Assembly: GCA_029203125.1 (NCBI GenBank) | Contig: CP119317.1 | Coordinates: 1,984,001-2,048,000, forward strand | Origin: Candidatus Cohnella colombiensis | GTDB taxonomy: Bacteria; Bacillota; Bacilli; Paenibacillales; Paenibacillaceae | Length of the DNA: 64,000 nucleotides | Direction of reading: 5' to 3' | Part shown: positions 46,187 to 55,777 of the stretch, piece by piece | How positions within the stretch are numbered: position 1 is the first letter of the stretch | How the letters are laid out: each line of letters opens with the position of its first letter | Notes under the pieces: model-generated | The model's input: the letters and a program-made list of their open reading frames with translations, nothing else | Told to the model about the DNA's origin: nothing | The model's database searches: none | Position numbers and translations under genes: made by a program

Positions 46187-47425
46187 TTAGGCTTCGTATT
46201 TGCGCATAATAATTGTCGCGTTATGCCCGCCAAAACCGAATGAATTCGAAAGCGCTACTTTCACATCTGCTTTACGAGGTACATTCGGAACATAATCTAA
46301 ATCGAGCTCTGGATCTTGATTGTCTAGGTTCGCAGTAGGTGGAATGAGTCCATGCTCCAAAACCAACCCTAGAATGACAGCTTCTACGCCACCTGCTGCT
46401 CCAAGTAGATGACCTGTCATCGACTTTGTAGAGCTTACGGCAAGCTTATAAGCGTGGTCTCCGAAAGTTTTCTTGATCGCAATCGTTTCCGATTTGTCTC
46501 CAACTGGTGTTGAAGTACCGTGTGCATTAATATATTGAACATCCTCTGGAGTAATGCCTGCATCCTTAATGGCCTTGGACATACAGCGTGCAGCGCCATC
46601 CGGGTCAGGCTCAGTCATATGATAAGCGTCACCGCTCATGCCATAACCGATAATCTCACCATAAATACGGGCACCACGTGCTATCGCATGCTCAAGATCC
46701 TCAAGAATTAATACACCGGCACCTTCACCCATAACGAAGCCATCACGATCTACATCGAATGGACGACTCGCCTTCTCAGGCTCATCGTTACGTGTACTCA
46801 TTGCTCGCATCGAACAGAAGCCCGCCATCCCTATCGGACGTATCGTCGCTTCAGCGCCACCACAGATCATAACCTCTGCGTCGCCACGTTGAATCATTTT
46901 AAAAGAATCGCCAATCGAATGTGTTCCCGTCGCACAGGCCGATACCGCTGTCGTATTCGGACCTTTCGCTCCAGTAACCATCGATACTTGTCCACTCGCC
47001 ATGTTCGCAATCATCATCGGGATGAAAAAAGGGCTGACACGACGCGGTCCTTTTTCCATCAAGATCGTATGCTGCTCTTCCCAGGTCCCTAAGCCACCGA
47101 TCCCTGAGCCTACGATTACGCCAACACGTTCTGGATCTGCGTTCTCTCCAAGCTTCAAGCCAGCGTCTTCAACCGCTAGCTTACTAGCCGCAACGCCAAA
47201 TTGCACGAAGCGGTCCATCTTACGAACATCCTTCTTATCGATGTAAGCAGAGGAATCAAAGTTCTTAATTTCCGCTGCGATCTTAGTTGTATATTCAGTC
47301 GTGTCGAAAGCTTCAATCTGACTCACACCGGATTTACCGGCGAGTAAATTATTCCACAATGTAGGCAAATCGCAACCAAGTGATGTAATAACACCCATGC
47401 CTGTAACAACAACACGACGTTTCAA
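46187..47425 (-). CDS. fabF: Beta-ketoacyl-ACP synthase II
   Basis: 412 residues. Condensing enzyme with Cys-His-His triad: Cys in [15 protein letters not shown] at about 163, His in [15 protein letters not shown] at about 303, His in [16 protein letters not shown] at about 340. Elongates acyl-ACP chains. 102 bp after acpP, with a hairpin in the gap. Confidence 0.98.
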   Translation of the reverse strand: MKRRVVVTGMGVITSLGCDLPTLWNNLLAGKSGVSQIEAFDTTEYTTKIAAEIKNFDSSAYIDKKDVRKMDRFVQFGVAASKLAVEDAGLKLGENADPERVGVIVGSGIGGLGTWEEQHTILMEKGPRRVSPFFIPMMIANMASGQVSMVTGAKGPNTTAVSACATGTHSIGDSFKMIQRGDAEVMICGGAEATIRPIGMAGFCSMRAMSTRNDEPEKASRPFDVDRDGFVMGEGAGVLILEDLEHAIARGARIYGEIIGYGMSGDAYHMTEPDPDGAARCMSKAIKDAGITPEDVQYINAHGTSTPVGDKSETIAIKKTFGDHAYKLAVSSTKSMTGHLLGAAGGVEAVILGLVLEHGLIPPTANLDNQDPELDLDYVPNVPRKADVKVALSNSFGFGGHNATIIMRKYEA

Positions 47426-47495
47426 AAAATGTTCACCTCTTCAAGGTATATCAATCCATGCATTGACATGGCAAATTAATGCTGAATGTGGAGAA

Positions 47496-47516
47496 GTCCC
47501 GTTAGGATAACGGGAC
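47496..47516 (-). promoter_or_regulatory. Intercistronic hairpin between acpP and fabF
   Basis: Perfect 8-bp stem GTCCCGTT / AACGGGAC around a 5-nt loop, 12 bp past the acpP stop, with no T-run. Probably stabilises or defines the 3' end of a processed acpP message, which must be made in excess over fabF. Confidence 0.5.
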
Positions 47517-47527
47517 CCGCTTGATCA

Positions 47528-47761
47528 TTACGCATGAGATTGTATGTATTTAACGACTTCTCCCACCGTTGTGATCTTCTCTGCATCCTCATCTGAAATC
47601 TCCAAGTCGAATTCGTCTTCGAGTTCCATAACGAGTTCTACCACATCGAGTGAGTCAGCGCCTAAGTCGTCTTTGAAGGATGCTTCGGCTGTTACCTCCG
47701 CCTCTTCTGCTCCTAGGCGTTCGATAACGATGCGTTTTACGCGGTCATAAACATCGGACAT
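47528..47761 (-). CDS. acpP: Acyl carrier protein (start re-chosen)
   Basis: 77 residues from an ATG at 47761 ([17 protein letters not shown]), GGGAGGTG at 6 nt. Phosphopantetheine attachment Ser in [17 protein letters not shown] at about 37. Strongly acidic, as the family. Lies between fabG and fabF. Confidence 0.98.
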   Translation of the reverse strand: MSDVYDRVKRIVIERLGAEEAEVTAEASFKDDLGADSLDVVELVMELEDEFDLEISDEDAEKITTVGEVVKYIQSHA

Positions 47762-47824
47762 CCGGTTCACCTCCCTTAACATATTATACGTGAATCATAG
47801 ACAAAAAGCCAGTCGTTCAATCAA

Positions 47825-48577
47825 CTACATGTACATTCCACCATCAATATGAATCGTTTGTCCAGTCATATATGCAGCAGCGTCGGATGCCATATAGACA
47901 ACAGCAGAAGCGATGTCTTCAGGACGCCCCATACGTGCGAGTGGAATATTTGCGAGCAGCTTCTGCTGATATTCTTCAGGAAGCTGATCTGTCATATCTG
48001 AGACGATAAAGCCAGGAGCAATTGCATTCACTGTAATGCCACGGGATGCAAGCTCTTTCGCAGCGGATTTCGTTAAACCAATTACGCCAGCTTTCGCCGC
48101 TACATAGTTCGCTTGCCCAGCATTGCCTAGTGTACCCACAACGGAAGAAATATTGATGATGCGACCATAACGTTGCTTCATCATTGGACGAGTTACCGCT
48201 TTAATCCCGTTAAATACGCCTTTCAGATTCGTTTCGATGACTTCATCGAACTCTTCTTCCTTCATTCGCATAATCAAGTTATCTCGCGTAATACCCGCGT
48301 TATTAACGAGAATGTCGAGCTTGCCAAAAGCATCAATCGCTTTCGTTACCATCTCATCAAATTGCGCTGTCTTACCTACATTTGCTTGAATGATAATCGC
48401 TTTGCGCCCGAGTGCTTCAACAGCTTTAGCTGTCTCGGCTGCAGCCGCTTCACCGCCGGCATAATTAATTGCAACATCCGCTCCTGCTTCTGCTAGAGCG
48501 ATTGCAATCGCACGACCAATTCCACGGGATGCCCCAGTAACGAGTGCGCTCTTGCCGCTTAAGTCCCACATCGCCAT
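47825..48577 (-). CDS. fabG: 3-oxoacyl-ACP reductase FabG
   Basis: 250 residues. SDR fold: NADPH-binding [18 protein letters not shown] at about 11-28, NNAGITRDN at about 90-98, catalytic Ser in [14 protein letters not shown] at about 142 and Tyr/Lys in [12 protein letters not shown] at about 155-159. Second step of each elongation cycle. Confidence 0.97.
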   Translation of the reverse strand: MAMWDLSGKSALVTGASRGIGRAIAIALAEAGADVAINYAGGEAAAAETAKAVEALGRKAIIIQANVGKTAQFDEMVTKAIDAFGKLDILVNNAGITRDNLIMRMKEEEFDEVIETNLKGVFNGIKAVTRPMMKQRYGRIINISSVVGTLGNAGQANYVAAKAGVIGLTKSAAKELASRGITVNAIAPGFIVSDMTDQLPEEYQQKLLANIPLARMGRPEDIASAVVYMASDAAAYMTGQTIHIDGGMYM

Positions 48578-48616
48578 ATCCTTATCATCCTCTCATCCAT
48601 TGTCGCTGTTTCCAGC

Positions 48617-49546
48617 TCATTGTGCAACTGTTGGATTACATGCATCAACATTGTTGACCGTGATGACTTGTACTGATTTGTCAATTTTCTTAATGAGCCC
48701 TGACAAAACTGTACCCGATCCGATTTCTACAAAGGTATCGACACCTTCTGCGATCAAGTAACGAATCGAGTCTTCCCACAACACGGGTGACACGACCTGA
48801 TCGACGAGCAAGCTTCTTAGTTCATCACCAGCAACGACTGGCTTTGCGTGTACGTTGACGACAACAGGAACAGTTGCATCCTTGAACTGTATGTCTGCAA
48901 GCTTAGCCGCCAATGCATCTGCTGCGGGCTGCATTAAGCTCGAATGAAACGGACCGCTCACATCAAGTGGGATAACGCGCTTCGCACCCGCTTCTTTACC
49001 ACGCTCCACGACAGACGCAACACCTTCAGCTGAGCCTGATACAACGATTTGACCTGGACAATTCACATTCGCCAGCTCCACTCGGCCAACAGTAGCTGTT
49101 ACATCTGCACACAATGCTTGCAGGGAGTCTCGCTCCGCACCGAGTACGGCAGCCATTGCACCTAGTCCACTCGGAACTGCCTGCTCCATAAACTGCCCGC
49201 GCGCACGTACGAGTCGAATGGCGTCCTCGAATGAAAGTACGCCTGCAGCAACAAGTGCGCTATACTCCCCGAGCGAATGACCAGCTACGTAATCAGGTTG
49301 CACAACTTGACTCTTATATGCCTCTAACAGCGCAATACTCGTTGCTAGTAGTGCAGGCTGTGTGTTCGCTGTCTGTTTCAAGTCCTCGTCCGGGCCTTCG
49401 AAGCAAAGCTTAGAAATAGAGAAGCCTAATGCCTCATCGGCACGATCGAAGATCGCACGAGATGCAGCGATTAACTCATACGTGTCTTTCCCCATCCCAA
49501 CAGTCTGTGCACCTTGACCTGGAAATACAAATGCGATTTTACCCAT
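48617..49546 (-). CDS. fabD: Malonyl-CoA-ACP transacylase FabD
   Basis: 309 residues. FPGQGAQTVGMGKDTYE at the N-terminus, nucleophile Ser in AGHSLGEYSALVAAG at about 91, catalytic His in SGPFHSSLMQPAAD at about 200. Loads malonyl groups on ACP. Confidence 0.97.
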   Translation of the reverse strand: MGKIAFVFPGQGAQTVGMGKDTYELIAASRAIFDRADEALGFSISKLCFEGPDEDLKQTANTQPALLATSIALLEAYKSQVVQPDYVAGHSLGEYSALVAAGVLSFEDAIRLVRARGQFMEQAVPSGLGAMAAVLGAERDSLQALCADVTATVGRVELANVNCPGQIVVSGSAEGVASVVERGKEAGAKRVIPLDVSGPFHSSLMQPAADALAAKLADIQFKDATVPVVVNVHAKPVVAGDELRSLLVDQVVSPVLWEDSIRYLIAEGVDTFVEIGSGTVLSGLIKKIDKSVQVITVNNVDACNPTVAQ

Positions 49547-49564
49547 GAATGAAGTCCTCCTTGA

Positions 49565-50560
49565 TTACCAAGTCAGAACAGAAGCTCCCCAAGTTAGACC
49601 GCCGCCAAAACCGACCAACACCAGGGTATCGCCTTCCTTGACACGACCTTCTTCAACCGCTTCAGCAAGCGCCATCGGAATTGATGCGGCTGACATATTG
49701 CCGTACCGGTCGACATTGATCATGCATTTTTCCTGTGGTAAATTTAAACGTTCAATTGCAGATTGGATAATTCGAATATTTGCTTGATGAGGAATTAAGA
49801 GATCAATGTCTTCCTTGCTGATGCCCGCTTTCGCTAATGCTTCATCAGCAGCGCTTCCCATAACACGCACTGCAAATTTAAATACATCCCGACCGTTCAT
49901 CTCGATGAAATGACGACGATCTGCAATTGACTGCTCTGTTGCAGGCATTCTGGAGCCTCCACCACATAAGCGTAGCAGCTCTCCACCCGCTCCATCAGCA
50001 CCTAATTCAAAAGACTTAAAGCCGCGTCCTTCCGCAACTTCGCCAAGCACTACTGCGCCGGCACCATCACCGAACAGAATACAAGTGTTGCGATCTGTAT
50101 AATCTGTAATCCGCGAAAGTGTTTCTGCGCCGACAACGAGAACGCGGCGATACATTCCCATCTTCATGAATGCCGTTGCACTCGCCAAGCTGTAGATAAA
50201 GCCCGAGCAAGCTGCAGACAAATCAAATGCTGCTGCTTTTTTCGCGCCTAGCTTTTCTTGAAGAATACATGCTGTTGAAGGGAAGAGCATGTCCGGAGTA
50301 ATTGTCGCAACAATAATCAGGTCAAGCTGATCCGCGGTAATACCCGCAGCTTCAAGTGCACGAACTGATGCCTCATAAGCCAAATCAGAAGTCGCTTGCT
50401 CCGGTGCAGCAATTCTTCTTTCACGAATACCTGTCCGCGAAACAATCCACTCATCATTCGTTTCAACCATCGATTCCAATTGTTGATTCGTTAAGCGGCG
50501 CTCCGGCGCATATTTTCCCGTACCAATGATCCCAACGGAAATATCGTTCATGCCGTTCAC
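49565..50560 (-). CDS. fabH: Beta-ketoacyl-ACP synthase III FabH
   Basis: 331 residues. Initiates fatty-acid synthesis. Catalytic Cys in FDLSAACSGFIYSLASA at about 117, His in DLLIPHQANIRIIQSAIERL at about 255, Asn in VDRYGNMSAASIPMAL at about 285. Its start overlaps the plsX stop by 4 bp. Confidence 0.98.
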   Translation of the reverse strand: MNGMNDISVGIIGTGKYAPERRLTNQQLESMVETNDEWIVSRTGIRERRIAAPEQATSDLAYEASVRALEAAGITADQLDLIIVATITPDMLFPSTACILQEKLGAKKAAAFDLSAACSGFIYSLASATAFMKMGMYRRVLVVGAETLSRITDYTDRNTCILFGDGAGAVVLGEVAEGRGFKSFELGADGAGGELLRLCGGGSRMPATEQSIADRRHFIEMNGRDVFKFAVRVMGSAADEALAKAGISKEDIDLLIPHQANIRIIQSAIERLNLPQEKCMINVDRYGNMSAASIPMALAEAVEEGRVKEGDTLVLVGFGGGLTWGASVLTW

Positions 50561-51558
50561 TCTTTTCTGCTAAATTCTTCTGCAAGTGCAGTTATTAAGC
50601 CATTGTCAATTGCTGCGCGCGTATGACGTATTGCTGTCTTCATCGCATTTTCATCCGAAGAACCGTGACCTTTAACGACTAATCCATTTACACCTAGCAA
50701 CGGTGCACCATTATATTCGTTATAATCCATTCGCTTCTTTACTTTCCGAAACCCTGGCTTCATAACTGCAGCAGCCAGCTTAGAACTCCAAGACGACATC
50801 AATTCTTCTTTCAATAGTTTGAAGATGGCGGATGCTGCACCTTCAATCGATTTCAACATTATATTACCGGAAAATCCATCGCACACAATGACATCGCATT
50901 TATGCTCAAGCACATCACGTGCTTCAATGTTGCCTACAAAATGAATCGGCGCTTGCTGTAGCAGGTCAAATGCCTCTTTCGTCAGTTCATTTCCCTTCGC
51001 AGCTTCCGTGCCTACATTAAGCAAGCCAACACTCGGATTACGGAGTCCATGAACTTTCTCGCGATAAATCGATCCCATCATTGCGTATTGCACCAGATGC
51101 TCCGGTTTCGCATCCATATTGGCACCCATATCTAATGCCAATACACCTACGTTATCGAGCGTCGGAAACATCGGGGCAAGGCCTGGTCGATCAATCCCTG
51201 GCAATCGCCCAACAACAAGCAAGCCAACTGCCATTAATGCTCCGGTATTCCCTGCGGAGATCATTGCATCGGCGTTACCTTCCTTTACCATCCGTCCAGC
51301 AACAACCATTGACGAGTTCGTCTTCCGTCTCACAGCACGAACAGGCTCGTCATCGCTTCCGATCACCTCGTCAGCGTGAACGATGGAAATGTTTGCTGGT
51401 GGTTCAGTACCCAGTAAAGGGGATAGCACCTCCTGGTTCCCTACCAAAATCAATTGTGTATCTGGCCAATCAGCAGCTGCAGCGAGCGCACTTCTTACTT
51501 GTGCATGAGGGGCATGATCGCCTCCCATAGCATCAATCGCAATCCGCATCTGTGTCAC
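50557..51558 (-). CDS. plsX: Phosphate acyltransferase PlsX
   Basis: 333 residues. Makes acyl-phosphate from acyl-ACP for phosphatidic acid synthesis. Conserved RIAIDAMGGDHAPHAQVRSA, then SAGNTGALMAVGLLVVGRLP and CDGFSGNIMLKSIEGAA. Overlaps fapR by 4 bp and fabH by 4 bp: a tightly coupled FapR regulon core. Confidence 0.97.
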   Translation of the reverse strand: MTQMRIAIDAMGGDHAPHAQVRSALAAAADWPDTQLILVGNQEVLSPLLGTEPPANISIVHADEVIGSDDEPVRAVRRKTNSSMVVAGRMVKEGNADAMISAGNTGALMAVGLLVVGRLPGIDRPGLAPMFPTLDNVGVLALDMGANMDAKPEHLVQYAMMGSIYREKVHGLRNPSVGLLNVGTEAAKGNELTKEAFDLLQQAPIHFVGNIEARDVLEHKCDVIVCDGFSGNIMLKSIEGAASAIFKLLKEELMSSWSSKLAAAVMKPGFRKVKKRMDYNEYNGAPLLGVNGLVVKGHGSSDENAMKTAIRHTRAAIDNGLITALAEEFSRKE

Positions 51559-52139
51559 TCCTTTAATGTTTTCGATTCCACTGCGGACCGGTAGATGACG
51601 AAATTGCCTTGAAACACCATTTCATCACCTACATATGTGCACACTTCCACTTTAGCTTTACCCTTTTGTCCGCCACTCGATCTAACATAAGCTTTGGCAA
51701 TACACTTTTCACCTAAACGCGCAGGTCTTAAAAAGCGAAGGTCCGCTGCAGCTGTCAGTGCGATCTCATCATTAATGACGGCGACCGCAAGTGAGTTCGC
51801 TTGAGCGAATACATGATGTCCGCGCGCTATCCCTGTACGAGAGAATACATGCTCTGCGCTAATCTCAAACAAGGAGATTCCACTCTTATCTAGCTGCAAA
51901 TCAACAATATCGCCTATAACTTCATCCAATGGAAGTGATTTTACAGAATCATAAGAGCGTTCAGCCATCAATTTCAATCTTTCCCGTAGCTCCGGAATTG
52001 ACAACTCGAGTCGATCTAATCGAATCGTCTGGATGCTCACCTTAAGTAGACGGGTCAGTTCCCGGTCGGTTAGAAACGGATTTTCATCTAACAGCTGACC
52101 TAGCTGTTGGTGACGCTGTCGTTTCGGAAGCCGTTCCAT
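51555..52139 (-). CDS. fapR: Transcription factor FapR, malonyl-CoA-responsive
   Basis: 194 residues. N-terminal HTH (RHQQLGQLLDENPFLTDREL, then SIQTIRLDRLELSIPELR) and a C-terminal hot-dog ligand domain (FSRTGIARGHHVFAQANSLA at about 110-129). Represses fatty-acid and phospholipid genes until malonyl-CoA binds. Leads the fapR-plsX-fabH-fabD-fabG-acpP-fabF block, with an operator-like site just upstream. Confidence 0.97.
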   Translation of the reverse strand: MERLPKRQRHQQLGQLLDENPFLTDRELTRLLKVSIQTIRLDRLELSIPELRERLKLMAERSYDSVKSLPLDEVIGDIVDLQLDKSGISLFEISAEHVFSRTGIARGHHVFAQANSLAVAVINDEIALTAAADLRFLRPARLGEKCIAKAYVRSSGGQKGKAKVEVCTYVGDEMVFQGNFVIYRSAVESKTLKE

Positions 52140-52170
52140 CGCATTCCACCGCCTTGATTAGTGATAACCT

Positions 52171-52187
52171 TTAATACCAGGTGCCAA
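52171..52187 (-). promoter_or_regulatory. FapR operator-like inverted repeat upstream of fapR
   Basis: TTAATACCAGGTGCCAA: arms TTAATACC and GGTGCCAA around one base, close to the FapR site type TTAGTACC-N-GGTACTAA. It is 32 bp upstream of the fapR ATG and overlaps TTGGCA-like and TATCAC-like promoter elements, so it suits autoregulation. Confidence 0.6.
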
Positions 52188-52226
52188 AAATTTATGAAAC
52201 AAAAACGCGCCTGCTTGCAGCGAAGA

Positions 52227-52260
52227 GAAAAACCGCACTCGTCTTCAAAAGTCGATTGCG
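52227..52260 (-). terminator. Intrinsic terminator after rpmF
   Basis: Minus strand CGCAATCGACTT, TTG, AAGACGAGTGCG, then GTTTTTCTC. The stem has two mismatches. It separates yceD-rpmF from fapR. Confidence 0.6.
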
Positions 52261-52295
52261 CTCCCTCGTCGCGATAGCTGACGCGCTTAAGTTTG

Positions 52296-52469
52296 TTATT
52301 GCTTGATCACTTCACGTGATTTGTACGTACCGCAAACTTTACATATACGGTGTGCCAATTTCAACTCACCACATTGATCACATTTCACCATGCCTGGAAC
52401 GACCAATTTGAAATGCGTACGACGCTTATTTTTGCGGGATTTAGATGTTTTTCCAAAAGGTACTGCCAT
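52296..52469 (-). CDS. rpmF: 50S ribosomal protein L32 (start re-chosen)
   Basis: 57 residues from an ATG at 52469 ([17 protein letters not shown]), AAGGAGGTG at 6 nt. Zinc ribbon intact: CDQCGE and CKVCGTY. This is the Zn-binding form. Partner yceD lies just upstream, the near-universal pair. Confidence 0.98.
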   Translation of the reverse strand: MAVPFGKTSKSRKNKRRTHFKLVVPGMVKCDQCGELKLAHRICKVCGTYKSREVIKQ

Positions 52470-52520
52470 TGTTCCCACCTCCTTATCAGAGTGCTGATCC
52501 GCTTCATCCCGAAGGCAAGC

Positions 52521-53042
52521 TTATTCTTGCTGAGGATTAAACCAATCTTGGAGCGCTGCAAGGCGGGGGTCAATAGCCACCGTATTACAGTCGCATGATT
52601 GTTCATTTCGGTTCGTTCCGCATTCCGGGCACAACCCCTTGCAGTCCTCCCTGCATAAGGGTGCGTAAGGCAATTGGACGAGTAGCTCTTCCGCAATAAA
52701 CGGGGCTATCTCAATCCGATCTTCCGACACCGGTATGGCTTCATCGTCTTCATCGAGCTCGGCATCTAGATCGCTAACGATTCGATAAACTTCCTCGAAA
52801 GGTAAGTTGAGTCGTTCGTCCACGGACTCTAAACAGCGTGAGCATTGCATGCGTACGTTGCAAGAAAGTTGACCCGTTACGATAATCCGATCATCACCAA
52901 ACGCTTGTGCTGTCAAGTTAAATTCCAATGGACTTGTCGGAATATAATCCGTATTTCCTTGAAAAATATCGGCTGTATCGAGCGTTCCTTGCAATTGAAC
53001 CGGCTCCTGCCGGGACACAAGTTCCTGTACTTTTAACAACAA
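52521..53042 (-). CDS. yceD: YceD/DUF177 family protein (start re-chosen at TTG)
   Basis: 173 residues from a TTG at 53042, preceded at about 6 nt by GGAGTG; the frame from 53105 adds 21 residues without support. A mostly beta N-terminal part is followed by MQCSRCLESVDERLNLPFEE and a Cys-rich tail CREDCKGLCPECGTNRNEQS then CDC, probably a metal site. Family members affect 23S rRNA accumulation in plants and bacteria. Upstream of rpmF as usual. Confidence 0.9.
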   Translation of the reverse strand: MLLKVQELVSRQEPVQLQGTLDTADIFQGNTDYIPTSPLEFNLTAQAFGDDRIIVTGQLSCNVRMQCSRCLESVDERLNLPFEEVYRIVSDLDAELDEDDEAIPVSEDRIEIAPFIAEELLVQLPYAPLCREDCKGLCPECGTNRNEQSCDCNTVAIDPRLAALQDWFNPQQE

Positions 53043-53119
53043 TGAGATCACTCCAAACAAACAAAATTTATTATATCGAGTTTTACGGTCATTTGTCAAT
53101 AACAATACTAGATCTTGAC

Positions 53120-53148
53120 TTCACTATTATGCGCCTTCATGATATATT
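53120..53148 (+). promoter_or_regulatory. tmcAL promoter, sigma-A with extended -10
   Basis: TTCACT (53120-53125), 17 bp, TATATT (53143-53148) preceded by TG. Divergent from yceD. Confidence 0.55.
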
Positions 53149-53190
53149 GTGGCAAAGATTAGGTTCTATTGAACACCAAAGGAGATAGCC

Positions 53191-54429
53191 ATGTCAACAG
53201 TAGGTGTCATTGTAGAGTATAACCCGTTGCACAACGGTCATCTCTATCATTTACAGCAATCGAGGAAAATAACAGGCGCTTCCAATGTCGTAGCCGTTAT
53301 GAGTGGTCATTTCCTGCAGCGTGGTGAGCCCGCACTCGTTGATAAATGGACACGTGCGGAGATGGCACTGCACGGGGGCTGTGACCTCGTCCTAGAGCTT
53401 CCAGTCGCTTATAGCGCACAGCCTGCGCAATGGTTCGCCTACGGGGCTGTATCTATTTTGAATGCTACTGGTGTTGTAGATTCGCTTTGCTTCGGCAGCG
53501 AAAGCGGTGACATAGAAGCGCTTGATCAAATGGCCTCACTGCTCGTTGACGAGCCACCAGCTTTTCATGACTTATTGACGAAGGAGCTGCAACAAGGCCT
53601 GCCTTATCCGAGTGCTTTCAGCGTTGCTGGTAAAGCCTATTTACAAAGCATCGGGTTAGCACATCTCGCCTTCTCCTTAGATCAACCGAATCATACATTA
53701 GGGCTACATTACTTAATTTCCCTTCGAAAAATAAAAAGTCGAATCGTGCCCACAAGTTTGCGTCGTGAAAAATCCGAGTATAATCAAGCTGATATTACAG
53801 ATTCTCAGATCGCGAGCGCCACAGCTTTACGTAAAGCTCTGTTAGGCGAATCCGGCTCCCTTGCACTTCTTGCTCCTTATGTACCCGAATCCACCTTATA
53901 TTTGTTACAGCGCGATTTTGCAGCGGGCAAAGCACCGATTCAATGGGAAAGCTTTGCTAGACCGTTATTTCATGAATTATTTCGTTCAGACCGCGCGACA
54001 CTTGGCGCAATCGCTGAAGTCAATGAAGGGCTCGAGCATCGTATCGGAAATGTGCTTCCAGAGCTTAGTGAATTAACTGTAGAATGCTTACTTGAAGCAT
54101 TAAAGACAAAACGCTATACGTATACGAAGCTGCAAAGGATGCTGCTTCGCATATTGCTCGGTCATGAGCAAAAGCTGCTAACCGCTGATCGCTTAACAAC
54201 GGGAATCGATTATATTCGTGTCCTTGGCTTTAACGAACGCGGTCAGAGGCTGCTTCATGAAATGCGAAGTAAAGCGACAGTGCCCGTACTGACTTCAGCA
54301 GCACGGGGGTCATCACCTTACTTGCAGCTCGATGTCCAAGCGACAGCGATGTATGCATTGGGGTTCAAGCATACTAAGCCATCCGACGCTTTCCGCGATT
54401 ACACCGAGCCACCGATTCGTATTCGCTAG
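53191..54429 (+). CDS. tmcAL: tRNA(Met) cytidine acetate ligase TmcAL (YlbM)
   Basis: 412 residues. Uses acetate and ATP to form ac4C34 in elongator tRNA-Met. Nucleotidyltransferase N-domain: GVIVEYNPLHNGHLYHLQQS (HxGH-like HNGH) at about 5-24, VVAVMSGHFLQRGEPALVDK at about 34-53, LCFGSESGDIEAL at about 100-112. The helical C-domain ends in a basic tail. GGAGAT at 8 nt. It is followed on the same strand by ylbJ. Confidence 0.96.
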   Translation: MSTVGVIVEYNPLHNGHLYHLQQSRKITGASNVVAVMSGHFLQRGEPALVDKWTRAEMALHGGCDLVLELPVAYSAQPAQWFAYGAVSILNATGVVDSLCFGSESGDIEALDQMASLLVDEPPAFHDLLTKELQQGLPYPSAFSVAGKAYLQSIGLAHLAFSLDQPNHTLGLHYLISLRKIKSRIVPTSLRREKSEYNQADITDSQIASATALRKALLGESGSLALLAPYVPESTLYLLQRDFAAGKAPIQWESFARPLFHELFRSDRATLGAIAEVNEGLEHRIGNVLPELSELTVECLLEALKTKRYTYTKLQRMLLRILLGHEQKLLTADRLTTGIDYIRVLGFNERGQRLLHEMRSKATVPVLTSAARGSSPYLQLDVQATAMYALGFKHTKPSDAFRDYTEPPIRIR

Positions 54430-54508
54430 TCTCTTTTCGGACATGTTGGTCTATCCCTCTCGCTCAGTACGTACATTGTAATGTATTTGTACGCGAGGAG
54501 GCCCAGCT

Positions 54509-55777
54509 ATGCACCAATTTACACCTAAAGGAAACAACGCAATCCGTCTATCGATCTTGATGGGATTCGCTTCGCTTCTCGTTGTCGCAGGTGTTGTCTA
54601 TTCGCCGAGTGAGGCGTTCCGCGCTTCACTTACTGGTCTCCAAATATGGTGGACACAGGTGTTCCCTGGTCTGCTCCCCCCACTTATTCTCGCTGAATTA
54701 CTTGCCACTTCCGGACTACTGCATGGACTAGCCACTTTGTCAGAACCACTTACTCGTCTTTTATTTCGATTACCCGGAGCATCCGGTTGGGCTATTGCAT
54801 TCGGTTGGTGTGCAGGAATACCAGTCGGAGCACTCGAAACGTCACGTTTAAGAGAGCGAGAATTAATTCAAGATGATGATGTCGATACTCTCCTCATTGT
54901 TTCTCATTTCCCGAATCCCTTTCTCATTATTTTGGTTATAGGCTGTGGATTTCTTCAATCTCCGATGCTTGGATGGGCAATCGCGATCGGTTTATGGCTG
55001 TCCGTGATTATTACAGGTATCATTTGGGCGCATTTTGTAAAAGGAAAGAAATACACTCGTATCCACGACAGCTCGAATACTACACCTGAAGATTTCCGCG
55101 CTTCGGATGCTCTTGCTTCTCCATCATTGTTTGAGCGCGCGCTCGACGTTGCATCAACTGTTCGTGAGAGCGATTCTCGACCATTTGGCAAGCAACTCGC
55201 TGATTCGGTATCTCGCACGGTGACCACATTAATGATCATTGGCGGCTTGATGATGATGTGCTCCGTGTTCATTCGTCTTTTGCAAATATGGATGCCAGGT
55301 AACGACTTTTGGATCACATTCGCTGGACTATATGATATGCACCTAGGTGCTTATGAAGGTAGCAAGTCAGCGCTGTTTGCATCTGCTCCGGTGTATACTG
55401 CAGCATTGTTAGCTGCCGCTCTTGCATGGAGCGGCTGGAGCGGGCTGCTCCAAGCTAGGGCTGCGTTTGGCGCTGCGTCCCCTTTTCCGTGGGGGAGGCT
55501 TATTGCAGGTCGACTGCTACATGGCGGAATCGCCTTGCTCATTACTTTCCCACTTGCGAGCTTCTTTACCTCAGAGCAAGTCGCATTGTTCGCAAATCGC
55601 TATTTGCCATTCCACTGGAGGTCCGTCGATGCATGGGCTTCCGATCAGCCGTTGCCTAACGGATGGCTGCACTTATCCGATACGCTTATCGTGGCCATTG
55701 CAAGCTTCTCTGTGTTTCTCCTGCTCGCCCTTGCCGCAGCACTTATCAGGCCTAAGCCTCCTAAGAACCGGGATTGA
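54509..55777 (+). CDS. ylbJ: Sporulation integral membrane protein YlbJ
   Basis: 422 residues, polytopic with about eight membrane helices and two nucleoside-recognition-type (Gate) segments: WWTQVFPGLLPPLILAELLA and VSRTVTTLMIIGGLMMMCSV. WAIAFGWCAGIPVGALETSR is typical of YlbJ. In B. subtilis it is expressed in the mother cell and needed for heat-resistant spores. GAGGAGG at 7 nt. Its presence supports an endospore former. Confidence 0.94.
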   Translation: MHQFTPKGNNAIRLSILMGFASLLVVAGVVYSPSEAFRASLTGLQIWWTQVFPGLLPPLILAELLATSGLLHGLATLSEPLTRLLFRLPGASGWAIAFGWCAGIPVGALETSRLRERELIQDDDVDTLLIVSHFPNPFLIILVIGCGFLQSPMLGWAIAIGLWLSVIITGIIWAHFVKGKKYTRIHDSSNTTPEDFRASDALASPSLFERALDVASTVRESDSRPFGKQLADSVSRTVTTLMIIGGLMMMCSVFIRLLQIWMPGNDFWITFAGLYDMHLGAYEGSKSALFASAPVYTAALLAAALAWSGWSGLLQARAAFGAASPFPWGRLIAGRLLHGGIALLITFPLASFFTSEQVALFANRYLPFHWRSVDAWASDQPLPNGWLHLSDTLIVAIASFSVFLLLALAAALIRPKPPKNRD

